A DNA stretch of 64,000 nt, taken from the NCBI RefSeq assembly GCF_963583255.1, contig NC_084805.1:10904827-10968826 (forward strand). Reading direction: 5' to 3'. How positions within the stretch are numbered: position 1 is the first letter of the stretch; every line of letters begins with the position of its first letter. This DNA comes from Pyrus communis (Eukaryota > Streptophyta > Magnoliopsida > Rosales > Rosaceae). This document shows positions 21,883-35,114 of this stretch, one piece after another. Below the pieces are notes generated by a model that was given only the letters and a program-made list of their open reading frames with translations, was not told the origin of the DNA and did not search any database. The position numbers and the translations under genes were made by a program.

Positions 21883-22578
21883 TCACAAAGGGCGTTTACT
21901 TGAAGCCCCACTACTAGGCAAAACTCTAGAAGCAGGAGGCATAGATGCGGAAGGCATCGGAGCAGAAGGCATCGAGGCGGAAGGCATCGGGGCGGAAGGT
22001 ATCGGAGCGGGAGGCATCAAAGAAGAGGCCTCAATACTTGGCCAAACGCTGGATGAGCCCGGAAAAATGTGCCTCTGGAAGTAAGCCGCAAGCCTTTGAC
22101 GGTCAGTTTGACGGTCACTTTGCATCCGACCATTGGATTCTTGTAGCTCATCAAGCTTCCTCTTCATACCCGTCGAATAGTTGTTCGCAAGCACGTGCAA
22201 ACTTCTATTCTCGTACTTAAGCAGTTTGATCTCCTGCTTGAGACTTTCCACCTCTGCCATCAAAGATTCCACCTGACGGGAGCGGGCAAGCAGGCGTTGG
22301 CCCATGTTGGACACAGAACTCGCACACTGAACACTAAGTGCGAGGGATTCTTGAACGGCCAACTCATCGGACCGTCCTGACAGCAGCCTACTATCTTTTG
22401 GAGTAAGGAGGTTCCTAGCTACTATTGTAGCTGTTGTGGCGTCCTGCATCACAGAGTCTTCACCTGAAAGAGGACCGTTAGAAGATAAGAAAGAAGGGCG
22501 CCATACGTTACCTTGACGCGGCGCGGCCGTATCACTGCTGAGACTCAATTCTAAGCTAAGGTTCGATGGGTTTGCCAT
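21883..22578 (-). CDS. Antisense coiled-coil protein of E2 (231 aa)
   Basis: Close relative of the 14030-14701 protein. It has the same NLSLELSLSSD start, the same coiled-coil region (VESLMAEVESLKQEIKLLK) and a Met-Pro-Ser-Ala tail (PIPSAPMPSASMPSAP). Differences include a DRQTDRQ expansion and a longer tail. The frame has stayed open although the sense half of this element is damaged. Its stop lies 63 bp from the gag-like stop, tail to tail. Upstream are TATA-like and CACGTG motifs as in E1. The function is unknown, and a role as an element-encoded accessory protein is inference. Confidence 0.68.
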   Translation of the reverse strand: MANPSNLSLELSLSSDTAAPRQGNVWRPSFLSSNGPLSGEDSVMQDATTATIVARNLLTPKDSRLLSGRSDELAVQESLALSVQCASSVSNMGQRLLARSRQVESLMAEVESLKQEIKLLKYENRSLHVLANNYSTGMKRKLDELQESNGRMQSDRQTDRQRLAAYFQRHIFPGSSSVWPSIEASSLMPPAPIPSAPMPSASMPSAPMPSASMPPASRVLPSSGASSKRPL

Positions 22579-22689
22579 TTTTCAAAAGTGTTCAAAGAGA
22601 TGGGGTGGATGGAGTTAATTCTCAAAGGGCCGGAGTCGATTTTCAAGAATGGGAATTCTTCAGAGTGTGTTTGTTGTGGTGATCGATAG

Positions 22690-22830
22690 CTCTATAAGAA
22701 GCCAAGGCGACGCGTCCACCAATTCGAAAAGCCGGAATTTCCGGCGTAATTTAGGCGACGCGTTCTCTGCTTTTCAGAAGACGCGTTCAACTTTGTCAAA
22801 AGGAGCCGCATCTGCACTACCACGTGTCGT
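22690..22830 (-). promoter_or_regulatory. Putative promoter of the E2 antisense frame
   Basis: The minus-strand TTCTTATAGAGC (22689-22700) lies about 115 bp before the ATG, and CACGTG is at 22821-22826. The spacing equals that in E1. A 22-bp tandem motif follows upstream at about 22835-22920. Confidence 0.5.
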
Positions 22831-22949
22831 TCAGAAAGCGAAGGGGCGTCGTTCAGAAATCGAAGGGGCGCCTGCTCAGAAATCGAAGAGGCGTATTCAA
22901 AGATCGAAGAGGCGCCACTATTTCAAAAAGCCGGATTTGCGGGATCAAA

Positions 22950-25474
22950 ACGTTTGTCGACAAGGGTAAAAAGTACCACCACTTGATATTATCTCTATAT
23001 ATGTCGACCTTCGTCTTTTATGGCAGGGCAAACCTGAAGAAAATGCCCAACTCTCCCTCACCTCTAAGGGCGCACTCCCAGCAAAGCCTTTCGAAATACT
23101 CAATTCTTTCTTCTTCCCCAAAGATGATACCAGATGCCTGGAGTACTTATGACCCAGGAGGAAACGGCGGATTGAAGCATGTGCTGATTCATTCACCGTT
23201 TCTTCAAAGCAAAGGTATCTCATATCATCAAGGTCAAAAGCAAAAATATCTCATATCATGCTCTTTCCCTGTCTTTTTCTTTGTCCTTGTTCTTACTTGC
23301 ATGGCAAAGTAAAAGAAGCAATCAGCCGGCACTTGGAGTCAGTCTACCGATCTGGAGCCAACTGCCCGGAATCTATTCCTGATTGCTTACCTAGCGTTGC
23401 TCTCGAGTACTCATCTTCAACGGTTGATACACTTCCAGAGAAGGGACCACTCCTGCAAAGATTGAACAAAGAAACAGATAACAGGAGGAAGCTCAGACCT
23501 TCGGGGGAGACCCTAAAAGGAATCCTGCTGCCCAGTTCAAGAGTAGCACAAAGGAAAATCAACGATGGGCGGAAACCAGTTCAAGAGTAAGCCTGTGGAA
23601 TCACAAAGATCCAAGCCTCAATGCAATCACCAAGGAGAAGAGGGAATTTACACTCCATAACCAGATTTGCGTCCCTAAACTCTTCTCTTTGTTAATTACA
23701 TTCTGCCATGTTTAGTATGTTTAAATGTTTTTTGTGTGTTTACTTATGTTTTGTGTGAACCATATGCTTAAAACATTGAGGACAATGTTTGATTTAAGTG
23801 TGGGGGGGTAACTAAGTTTATTTTAAGGTGTTTTTAAGTTGTTTTAGAGTGTTTTAGTGTGTTTTGTTTTATAATTCGAAAATCCCATAAAAATTTGAAA
23901 AATTGTTTTGAAAAACCCAAAAAGAGTTGTTTTAAAGTTGTTTTTGTGTGTGTTTGTGTCTTAGGGTACCTTCCAACACAATGATAAGGATTTGGTTTAT
24001 AATTGCATGACGGTTAGAAAGAGTTATAAACATAGAGAAAAGTTTGATTTACTCTTGGTATATGCTTGGTTATGGTTATAATGTATGACTTCACATGCAA
24101 TCATAAAAGAAAAAAAAATTCGTTTTTGTAACATGCTTGAAGGAAGGAACTCAAACAAACACTACAACCCTGAGAGACTTGAGCCTATAACGTTCTTTGG
24201 AGAGTATAATCTGTGATTTCTTGTTTTCTAAAGTCGTTGCATGATCTCATTATTCTTTGCTTGGTTACTACTTAAAAGGCGTTTTATCATATAGTTCCAA
24301 ATGCTAGAACTCATGCCCATTTCATTCAAAGCATGTTATTGATTTGCATAACACATATTCAAGAAGAAGTTGTGTAGTGACCACCACCATAGCCAAATAG
24401 CCTTACTTTCCATACTTAGTATATGTTGTAAGTTTTAACCCCGTTGAGCCTTGTTTAGCCTTTATTCTTTGTTTACCCACATTTTCCTCACCTAGCCTAG
24501 TTTAGGACAATCCCCACCCTTGTTCTTAAAAGATAGTGAGCATGACTTAATTGAATTCCTTTTGAGTTACATTATGAAAGAAAATAAGTGTGGGGGAGAG
24601 AATGTTTAAGTGTTTATGTTTTGAGATTCAAAAGAAAAGAAAAAGAAAAAAAAAAAAAAAGAGAAAAGAAAGAAAGAAAGAAAAAAAGAGCTTAAAAAAA
24701 AAAAAAAAATGAAAATAAGTGAAAATGAACTCACGAGCGTTGATGGTTGAAGAAAGGGTCCAAAAAAAGATGAATATGGCCCTAAGTTCTGTGTAATTCC
24801 CCCTTGAGTGATCAAAGTTGACTTCTGCATTCTAAAGGAAATTCTAAGTGCCTAATTCAATACTTTGCTCACTATTGCTTGAAGAACGTTTGTTATCCTT
24901 ACCTTTCATTTTTAGCCAATTACCCCAAGCCCCGTTACAACCCTTGACTTCTATATTGAGTGTTATGTATTTCAGTTGTGGAGTTTGAACTTGGTATGAG
25001 CTTATGGTGTCACTGGTTCTCGCGTCTAAGTAGTAGCATTCCATTCATGAGATCATATCTAAACATGCTTATTAACTCCAGAAAATGCTTTCCTTATTAT
25101 AACATATGTGAGTGTTCGTCTACATGTTTACATCAATCTTCTCACATATACCTAGTGTAGGGTGTGTAGTCAGAAAATCTGTGTGAAAAACGAGAGTACA
25201 TCTAGTAAGAAATTGAGGGAATTCTCTAAGGCATGTTACTACATTCAAAACATGGTTTTAAATGCTTAATTGTGAACTAGTATGTGGTGACTATGATTAA
25301 GAATGTACTTAAGTGTAAAGATGGCTCAAATCTGTGAGAATAATGATTTTTAACTTGTCATGTGCATTGGAAGTCCCTGATACGATTGTTGGAAGGTGTA
25401 GGTTGTGTTTTGTTCTTTTTGTTTTGTTTTTCTGTTTTGCTCGAGGACTAGCAAAAGCTAAGTGTGGGGGTATT
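22950..25474. other. E2 internal non-coding region with three polypurine-like motifs
   Basis: The stretch is matched, inverted, in E1. AAGTGTGGGGG occurs near 23800, near 24590 and just before the 3' LTR (25459-25474). A/G-rich low-complexity sequence lies at 24636-24710. No supported gene is present; the frame at 22824-23312 is discussed among the rejected items. Confidence 0.7.
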
Positions 25475-27487
25475 TGATAGGAGCATATTTATGCGACTTA
25501 AATGGCTTGTTCTCGTACATTTACGTTATGTTTCTTTAGTTATTTTAGTACTTTAAGCTATTTTCGTGTGTTTGTAGGTCCAAAGGGCTAAAGGAGCAAA
25601 AAGATGCATTTTGGAGACTTTTGGAGCACTTTTGGGCTAAGGACGGATAGCTTATGCTTGAAGCCAAAGTGTTGGACGAAATTGAAGACCTAATTGGAGC
25701 CAAAGTGTTGGAACCTTGTTCTCTTTAGTTTTAGGACATTTAAACCTTTCCTAATCCCAATCATGCCATGCATAACACACATCCATTCTAACACATTGTC
25801 ATTGCACATGCATTTCCTTCATTAGTTAACCCACATGCACTTATCACTTATCATCACCACATATCATATCACTTAATCACTTATCACTTATCATCACCAC
25901 TTAACCACTTATCATATCATAACCACATATCATATCACTTATCACTTATCACTTAACATAACATCCACCTACTTCACCTACAACATCCACTTCACCTACA
26001 ACATCCACCTACTTCACCTACAACATCCACCCACTTCACCTACAACATCCACCCACTTCACCTACAACATCCACCTACTTCACCTACAACATCCACTTCA
26101 CCTACAACATCCACCTACTTCACCTACAACATCCACCTACTTCACCTACAACATCCACCTACTTCACCTACAAATGACATAGCCATATGTTCCCTCCACT
26201 ACTCCTATAAATACCCTTGCATTCATTCATTCATGGACATCTCATTTCATACACAACACATTACAAACACATTCTCCCTTCCCTAGCCGTGAGCTTCCCA
26301 TCCATTCCCTTATAATCCAAACACCACTCCTCATCCATTTCCATAATCCCCCAAACCTCACCTTAGACCTTGTGCTACAACAACGAGGAAGATAAGAGGG
26401 CCTAAACGTTCATACAATTCAAGTTTGAGTTGTTGGAATGTTTAGGTGTTTCTTTGATTTCAATGTTTAAATTCAATTTTCTTTGTTTTGTAATGGAAGA
26501 GAAGAGTGCCTAAACGTTCATACAATTCAAGTTTGAGTTGTTGGAATGTTTAGATGTTTCTTTGATTTCAAAGTTATGAGGAACTAAACCCCCCTTTAGC
26601 TAGGGGGTGATTCAAAATACATGTTTATATTTGCAATATGAATTGATTACGTTTGGTTGGAATTTCATAAGTTGTGGATTCAATTCGTTTAACTGTTTGA
26701 TTGATAACTTATTTATGTATGTTCATTGAGATTGCAAGCTTAATTTTCATGCATAAATATGACGCTAGAATATAAGTGAATTTCACCTAATCGTTATGAA
26801 CTTATATTCACAAGTAGTGGAGGTTGCTTATAAACAATCGCGTTAAACGAATTCTTGGCATAAGTTTCATGCGTATTCCATAGTAACGAATGCCTCGTCG
26901 ATGTTTATGATTTCCGTTGAACTTAATGATCTTTGTTGAATGTCTCTATCATGCGTATTCCATAGTTAGGGACTTTGATTAAGAATAATTTGGTTGTAAT
27001 GCGTATTCCATTCAATCCAACGAATCTAGGGAAATCTGAAAGTTAATTTAAGCGGACCTAATTAACTTGGAGCATTGAGTTTCATAATTTATCGAAAGAC
27101 CAACTGAGAATCAATCTTGTATGCAAGTGTAACATGTGTGGAGAAGAACCCCTTGGCTATTCCATCATCCATATTTTCATCTCATTCATATTTACGTTCT
27201 GCCTTTAATTACAATTTGTCCATTTAATTTAATCTCGTCAAATCAAACCCCCCCCCCCTTTACTTTCTTGTTCTTTAGTGCTTAGAATCTGTTTAGTTTA
27301 TGTTTTAAAGTATTTTTGAATTCTTTGAGTCTAGTATAGTGTTTTATATTGTTTTTACGTTTTTAAGTCAGTTTCCAAGAGATTAACAATCCCTCCTAAT
27401 CCCCGGTCCAGAACGATCCCTACTTATACATATACTACAATTTGACAAAAAGAGGGTTTAATTTGTGTGCGTATAATCTTCGCATCA
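25475..27487 (+). repeat. E2 3' LTR
   Basis: This 2013-bp LTR runs from TGATAGG to GCATCA. TATAAATA lies at 26216-26223 and the minisatellite at about 25950-26175. The polypurine tract AAGTGTGGGGGTATT directly precedes it. Confidence 0.9.
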
Positions 27488-29041
27488 TTAAGCCAATTGC
27501 ATTCACGAATCAAGAGTTCATAACCGGAATTCATCAATTCATATCACATAAATAAACATGGTATTGAAATCACCCCTAGCCAAAAAGGGTTTAGTTCCTC
27601 ATAACTTTGAAATCAAAGAAACGCGTAAACATTCCAACAACTCAAACTTGAATTGTATGAACGTTTAGGCACCCTTCTCTTCCATTCCTCATATTACAAA
27701 ACAAAGAGAATTGAATTCAAACATTGAAATCAAAGAAACGCGTAAACATTCCAACAACTCAAACGTGAATTGTATGAACGTTTAGGCCCTCTTCTCTTCG
27801 TCTTCGTTGTAGCACAAGGACTAAGGGATGTTGTTGGTGTGTTGAATGGATTGGGGGATTATGGAAATGGAAGAAATGGAGGAGAAAGGAAAGGGAATGG
27901 TGCAGAAAATGGAGAGACTCACGGCTAGGGAGAAGATGGAAGTGTTTGTGGTGTGTTGTGTATGAAAATGAGATGATGTTGAATGAATGAATGCAAGGGT
28001 ATTTATAGGAGTAGTGGAGGGAACATATGGCTGTTTGTTTAAGATGCAAGTGGCTAATTAATGATGGAAAATCAGTTAGGAAAACATGTGAAAACTGGAA
28101 TTGCATGTGAAGGTGTTGGAATGTGCTGAAATGGTGAAGGGGATACACGGCATTGAGAAGCTTTCTTGCTCATTTTCTGAATGCAATGATGAAGAGTTTA
28201 ATAATTAATGCATGTAGGTGGCTGAAATGATGAAGAATGAGTGGTGGAAATGAAAGGGAAAGCTAGAAGACATGTGAAGATGCTGGAATTGATGAAGGGG
28301 ATACACGGCAATGTTTGGAATGTGGAGAAAAGGGTGCATGTGGTTGTAATGTTTGTTGGTTAAAGATGCATGTGGATGTATTATACAATGGTAAAGTATG
28401 TGATTGAATTAAAGGATGCAAAGTGAATGAATCATGAATCATTGTGGATGAAAGGTGGAAGTGCATGTGTTGATGACTAGGTTAGTGGGTGAAAATCTGA
28501 AAATGGCATAAAGGAATGGGAGCTCACGGTTTGGCTAGTGTTTGAATGTGTAAAGTGTGTGTGAATGCATGTGAACATGCAATAAATAATGCATGTAGGG
28601 TTAGGAAATAAAATCATAACTTAAAGGGGGATGATTAAAGGGTGTTGAAAGGTTATGCATGGCTTTGAAGTGAATGTGGATTGGGCTAGAGTTTAAGTAC
28701 ATGAAATGGACCCAAATTGCTCCTCCTTGCATGGCAAGGAATGGTGTTTGTGTTAAGCCCATGGCAAGGTGTTATGTGATTGGGTTAGGGCCATTGTTTT
28801 GTGTCTTCAAGTGCATACAAGGCCTTCAATTTCATCCAACACTTGGGCTCCAAGTATAAGCTATCCATCCTTAGCCCAATAGTGCTCCAAAACACTCCAC
28901 AATGCATCCTTTCGTCAAACACGTCTTATTATCCTGAAAACACACAAAAGAAGCATAAAGGACTAAAATAACTAAAGAAACACAACGTAAATGCACGAGA
29001 ATAAGCAAAGTAAGTCGCCTAAATAAGCTCCTATCATGGTG

Positions 29042-32000
29042 TAGGAACTAGGTTGTTATATTTGTTGATCATATCAAACAAATATTGCTTATTAGCACAC
29101 AACCCCAAATCTTAACATGTTTAAGATTTGTCTTTCTTTCCAACTACATCTTATGGAGTTATGAAAATTTTGGAAGACCTTCTACTTGACAATCATATTG
29201 TTTTAGAAGTATATATATCCTATATATGGGTAATAGATAACATCCAACGAACTAAATTTTATTCAAGTTCGTTCTTCTCCTAATGGAGAAATTCATTATC
29301 TTATGATGCTATTTTCCTTGATATCTTTCAAGGAAACTCATCTAAAGTGTTATCTTTCCTTGGATCAAATCCAAGGAGGTAAATACTTTAGACGTCTTAC
29401 TCATCAACTTACATTTCTTGAATTCTTTGAAACCTTTTGCAAAGTATTCGGACTTGTGTTTATTCAAAATAAACTATAGTCCAACCGAGAGTGATCTTCG
29501 GTGAATGTCATACAACATGAGTAGTATTATGTTGTGGATAAGAGCCACTAACATCTAAGTGAATTAATCTCAACAACTTTGTGATTCTTTCTTCTTTCCA
29601 AAAGAATAAAGATTCGAACATTTCGCCTCTATACAATTTTAACAAGAAGGTATTGGATCCGGATCTAACGATCCAAAGCATCCATCTATGACCAGCTCGT
29701 AACTTATGTTTTAGAGGTATCACAACTCAGTTGGGATTAGTCACTACCTTGCAACCTTTTGGGTTTTAAGCATCATCGTATTCTAAACAGTTAAACTACC
29801 ACATCATCTCTACTACAGAGACAACCAATTAAATTACAATAATCTAATTATTGATTAATAAAGAACAATGTTTTGTCAAACAAAACATTCATCCATCTCT
29901 ACTATAGTGACGGATTTAAGTTCCTTAAAATTGGAATGTAAAGACAATCTTTAGTATTTTCCAATTTCTTTGGTAGTTCATATGAGGAAGTAAGTACAAT
30001 CCGCTTTTGCAGAGATCTATATTTTATTCACTTTCCGAATGTGAAGTACTTTCTCTTCTCTCATTAATCTTCTACTTTTTATTAGCACACTTCTACAACA
30101 ATTGTAAAACATAGTTACTAATACAGAATCAAACATTCAAGTAGAAGAACCAACTGTTTTGAACTATTCAAGAACATTTTACAACACCTTCGAAAGGTGC
30201 GTTCTTGACACTTGCAAGACATTTCTTGCAAATACCCCTTCCAATGTCCATCCTTTCATAAATAAAGTTTGTTCCCTTAGAGTTATTTTGCCTTCTTCAT
30301 TTGACTTCTCCTTTGACTACAATAGTCATGGTCCCTAAACTCCCACTATCTCTCTTGAAACTTATTTCAATTGTGTTATACACATCAAACAATTTGGAGA
30401 GCGTGTGGTTATCGTTCATTATATAGTTTACAATAAACTTAGTGAACCATTAGGATAGGGACACAAAGGTGAAGTCCTTGCCTAGTTTCCGTCTCGTTAA
30501 GTGGTTTAACACTTCAACACTCAATGATTCAAAATCATTATAAGTCCATGTTGATGGACTATTTTTGTCAACCAACCATTATGTTCTAAACACAATTACA
30601 AACTTTCAAGAGTTGTTCAAGGCAACTCTCATTTCTTCATACAACAATTTGTAAGTGAAGAATCATGGCACATAAAGTGTCCATGCCCTTGTGCTTACTT
30701 CAAAAGTTCCTTGTTTATGTAACAAAGAAACAAGCACTAATGTTTGCATTGATTAAGGGTTGTTCAAAGCAACTCTTATTTCTTCATACAACAATTTGTA
30801 TTTGAAGAATTATGACATTAAAAGTGTTGTCCTCTTTATGATAGACATATCTAACATATTCTTCCAATGATACATTATCAATAGGAAGATTGTGAGGATG
30901 AGACTACTTAGTTACATCTACAAGCCATTAAAGACAATCTATGGGATTGTAGAACTAAGTCCGGAAATTAAAGCATTCGGCTTTTCTTTGTCAAGTTTTG
31001 GATAGCGTTTGCAAATATATTGGTAAACAAATACATAACGAATATAAATTGATTGATTTTAAGCCATTTGATTCGGGTCTTTAAATCAAATAGCACCACC
31101 CACTATTTTTGGCAAATTCCATATCCCTCATCGGAATTCAAGAGTTTTGGAGGAAACTCTTAGTAGGGTATGGGAGGCTTACTATTACCAAACCCACCTC
31201 ACGATGATACGATATCGGCTAGCATTAATAATAATGAGAGAGTACGCTTACTCATTTGCATCTCTTGCAAGTACCCATCTTATTTGGCCTCTAGAGAATG
31301 TTGCCTCACAATGATATAATATCGGCGCCATTGCACTTAGTTAAGTTATTCCCACCATGCTTAGTTCATGAAGGGGTTCAAGAATAGCCTCACAATGATA
31401 TGATATTGGCCATCCTCGTTGCCTACACTCACCTCATCATATGCGTATAGACTCCTCCTGAGTGTAAGCATGCACTTTGTACTCCCCCATGATAGGGTGA
31501 AGCCGGTGTACAAGTCACAAACGATTGGAGCCTACCACGGTGGAAGGCCACGAAGAGATATTCAAAGCATCTCTCGCTTATCAACTTAATAATGGTTTGG
31601 TTGAGGGTTTTATGTCTCATCACATAAATATTCATTTTAATCTAATTAAAACAATTTTGGTCCTATTAAAACTATTGGTCCATTTGATTGATTTAGTTGT
31701 ATATAATACTCCCACTAAGCTTTTAAAACGGTTTTTTAAAGCAAGAGTATATGATACTACTAACATAAGGTTTGCATTCATTGATGGACTATATAGTTGC
31801 CTTAGGGCCTTAGGATGACTATGAACCTTTGATTAGATCCAACACGAGCCTTGTGTTGAATCTCGGACTAGGGATGGTGATTGATTTTAGTTATGCGTTT
31901 AATCACATTAAGGTGTGTTGTCTTATTGGGCGTTGGACCCAACTACTCCAATTTCATGCATATCGAATAAAACAAGAAAGGAGTACTTCAAAGTAAATAA

Positions 32001-33293
32001 GAGCTTATGCTCTTTTACAACAATTGATCAAATCAAATTACTTTAAAGTAAAGAAGAGCTTATGCTCTTTTACAACAATTGATCATATCAAACTACAACC
32101 AAAATTTAATCTACACATTCCCATGGTTCAAACAAATTTGAAACGGCCTTTCACTTAGCTCAATTATAGTAGGCTTAGGTTCATAATCACCCTTTCTTTA
32201 ATTAATTAACGCTTTAACTAATTAAACTTGAATGCAACATTTTCATTTGGTTTTTGTATCCATAGAATTGATTTAAATGGAGCTAAATGAAATGAAAATC
32301 CAATTCTCATTTAAAGAGACAAAACAATTTTGTTCTCTACCTAATTTGGGCCTAAATGCTATGACCTCAACTTGTTTGGGCCATAGTGCAATTAACCTCA
32401 ACTTTTGGGCTATTTTGCAAAAACTTAAACTTTTGGGGTCACTTTGTAAAAACACAAAAGTCCACTACTTCATGTAATTACAACTAGAACCCAAAAATTT
32501 CCACAAAAGCTAAAACTTCATTAAAGGAGCAAAACAATTTGTCCTTTTAGTGATTTTGGACCTTTACGTAAAAACGTAAACTTTTTAGTCAAAGTACAAA
32601 TACACAAAAGTATCAAAACTTTATGTAATTGCATAAAAGCCCCACAAGGACCCTAATTGAGTAGGGTGGCCGGTTTTGAAGCAAAGTAATAAAAAAAATT
32701 TTCAAAGTTTTTGTAAGTGGGGTGTGTGAAATGGAATAAATCATTACACACCTACCCACTAAAATTTCTTTAATTTTTCAAAATAAATATCTAATATATT
32801 TAAACATAAGAAATATTTCAAAACAAAAACTTTATGAAATAAATCAAAACTTTGAATCAAAACACCAAACCTTTTGTTCTTGGCAAGAACATATCAAGAA
32901 CAATGAAGAACATTCATGAAAAACCCATAAGAGCTCCATGAACATTCTTCACCCAAAAACATCCCAAAACCACTCAAACTTAAGGGAAATAACATACAAC
33001 CATACTAGGGTATATAGGGGTTCCAAAAGTCACTTTAAAACACTTTTAACAAGTCAAACAAGAACCCAAAAATCCACCCTTTGGATTTGGCCGAATTTCC
33101 CCAAAAACATGGCACCAAAATTTAGCTCCAAAATTCATGCTCATATGAACTACATCTACAACATTTGAGATGGCAAATTTTCTAACAAAATTTACATTCA
33201 AAGAAGCAAGAATAAAGCTTGTAACAATAACAACATTCAAATCACAAACTATGAACTACAAAACCTAAAAGGATTCACCAACTACTAGACTTA
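29042..33293 (-). pseudogene. Copia B 5' internal region (leader, gag, integrase remnants)
   Basis: This lies on the minus strand between the primer site and the F insertion. Near 29100-29160 the sequence reads a TPxEMW-like start, then KTNLKHVKIWGCVL, the conserved copia integrase C-terminal block, through frameshifts. Most of the rest (29200-33290) has no long frame. A recurrent TCACAATGATATGATAT-type motif at 31200-31400 and a C/A-rich leader (32640-33290) are visible. I cannot place gag or protease with confidence. The remnant is consistent with an old copia insertion. Confidence 0.6.
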
Positions 33294-33306
33294 GGCTCTG
33301 ATACCA
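33294..33306 (-). other. Copia B primer-binding site (initiator tRNA-Met)
   Basis: Minus strand TGGTATCAGAGCC, two bases from the LTR end at 33309. It is an exact match to the usual plant site. Confidence 0.9.
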
Positions 33307-33308
33307 CT

Positions 33309-35114
33309 TGAAGTAATATTTGTGAAAAAAAAGTTCATTTGAGCAACATCAACAACATGCAATTAACAATTAAAAGGCGGAATCATGTTTATATGCACTC
33401 AAAAACAAAACTTAACCCATGATCTTCAAAGCCTAGTAGATAGGTGAACCAAGACTCAACTCAAAACAAAGTGAGTTGAGAAATCAATACCTTTGTAGAT
33501 TCCTCTTTGCATAAGCAAAGGCTAATCACCCAAAGAGAGGGCCTTCATTCCTTGCATCTTAGATCCATGGATTTGGATGGATGAAAAGGTTTCTCCAAGT
33601 TCCCAAAATTGAGAACCTCTAAGTCTCCACACCAAGGCATATTGTAGAAGAAATGAGTGACCTAGAGGAAGTAAGATTGCTAGCTATTTTCCTCTAGGGT
33701 GGCCGGCCTCTTTGAGAGCAAAGAGAGGTTTGTGTTATCATCTTTTCTCCTAAAGAAACCCCTAATAAATTTTGGCTATAAAGTCATACTTATTCCTTAA
33801 TTCATTTGAGTGGCAAACTTGTAAATAAGTCCAAAACCACTCATTCTCTAACATGGCCGGCCATATGGGATTTATTGGGCTATTTGGGCCTTTGTGAATC
33901 ATTATTCATTAAGTTGTCACACCACTTAAGTCAATGGACTTGACGTTCGAAGCCCATTGGGCCTTAAGGTCCAAAACTATCCCGAGGTCTTTTAACGAAC
34001 TTATTCGTTTGATTAATAATCATATTAATTAATCCTTGCCATAAATAATTAAACCATTTAATTATTCTTACTCATCTCCGTTGAATCTTCAATCTCTACC
34101 TTACACGGTGTACGATCCATTAGGTTCCTTTTAGCGAGGCAGTGGGCGATTCAAACTCTTTCAAATCGATTGTGAATTGAAACTTACTTTCAATTCTCCC
34201 TTTAGTGTTTATACACGTTTAGGGCTTCCACAAACCATGAGTGACACCTAGCAGCATATCATGGTTACCCAAGCTAATCAGAAGAGGTGGAGAACCTATT
34301 CAGTTTAGGATTACAAATGCAATACAGTCTTTCTCTAATACAATACTCTTGACCACATTGTTTGGTTTGATAGTTTATTCATGTCTACTATCCAATGTGA
34401 ATCTTGTACTTATATCATTACCTTGAATGTGATCTGGAACGCATTCCAACATCTCATTCATACTCTGGCCAGAGATTTTAAATCATATCATAGAGTATTC
34501 TCCCTCAAACAGTTTGAAGGTTAAAGATCCCTTGTTGCGCATTCACTTGCCTCCATGGCTAAGTGGCTTAACCCCGACGATGCCGTGGACACCCTGATAG
34601 AGTGACTTTTGACATAATCAAAGATCAAGTACCTAACCACAAGACAGCTGTGATGCCTCAGGTCAAAGGACTACTTTGCATTATCCCAACCATGAGTTCT
34701 CATGTGACATGAATATGAGAACTCCTCGTTGATCGTGTTCAGTGAACTCATTCTCTATTGAGCACCTACATGCTTGTCTTGGTGTCACTCACACCAATGA
34801 CTCGAGACTAGTCACTCTCCCTGAGAGAAGACACAGCACATACTGATCTTAACGGACTGTCAATGCCCAATTGGCAATCCTATGATCAGGAACATTTAGG
34901 ATGTGTCTACGAAAGAATGGTCTCATGAATCTAACTTCTTTAGATCGCATTCTCCCAATCACATATTCCTTGGACTTATCGTTTAAGCATATAACATTTA
35001 TATGAGACGGCTCAAACAATAATGTTTGCCCTTAATATTAAACTAGATTAGTTTAACATGTGAAATGTCCATAAAGTATCATCATATGATTGGTTTTAGG
35101 GCACATTTCCAACA
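33309..35114 (-). repeat. Copia B 5' LTR (1.8 kb)
   Basis: On the minus strand it starts TGTTGGAAATGTGCCCTAAA and ends in a CA dinucleotide just before the primer site. The left copy at 4444-8185 matches its first 1.25 kb in plus-strand order. Frames inside it are not genes. Confidence 0.88.

Larger units (their letters stand above)
20073..27487 (+). mobile_element. E2: non-autonomous Tat/Athila-like LTR retrotransposon with truncated 5' LTR
   Basis: The element begins TGATAGG at 20073 and ends GCATCA at 27487, flanked by the 5-bp duplication TTAAG (20068-20072 and 27488-27492). It is inserted in solo LTR F. The 5' LTR stops in its minisatellite at about 20735, where it joins gag at a CCACC microhomology, so about 1.35 kb of LTR, the primer site and the gag start are lost. 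The 3' LTR (25475-27487) is complete. The internal part matches E1, with a gag-like frame, an antisense frame and a long non-coding stretch. Without a full 5' LTR and primer site this copy should no longer transpose. Confidence 0.9.
19297..29036 (-). mobile_element. Solo LTR F (E-like family), split by E2
   Basis: Left part 19297-20072 starts TGATGTGAG. Right part 27493-29036 ends GCTCCTATCA. The 5-bp duplication TGGTG lies at 19292-19296 and 29037-29041. The LTR is about 2.3 kb without the insertion and reads on the minus strand, with a TATAAATA box near 27995-28010. It shares the AGGGATCGTTCTRGACCGGG end block with E1 and H but is clearly diverged in the middle. No second LTR or internal region remains. 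The small frames in 27759-28466 are low-complexity shadows. Confidence 0.88.
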
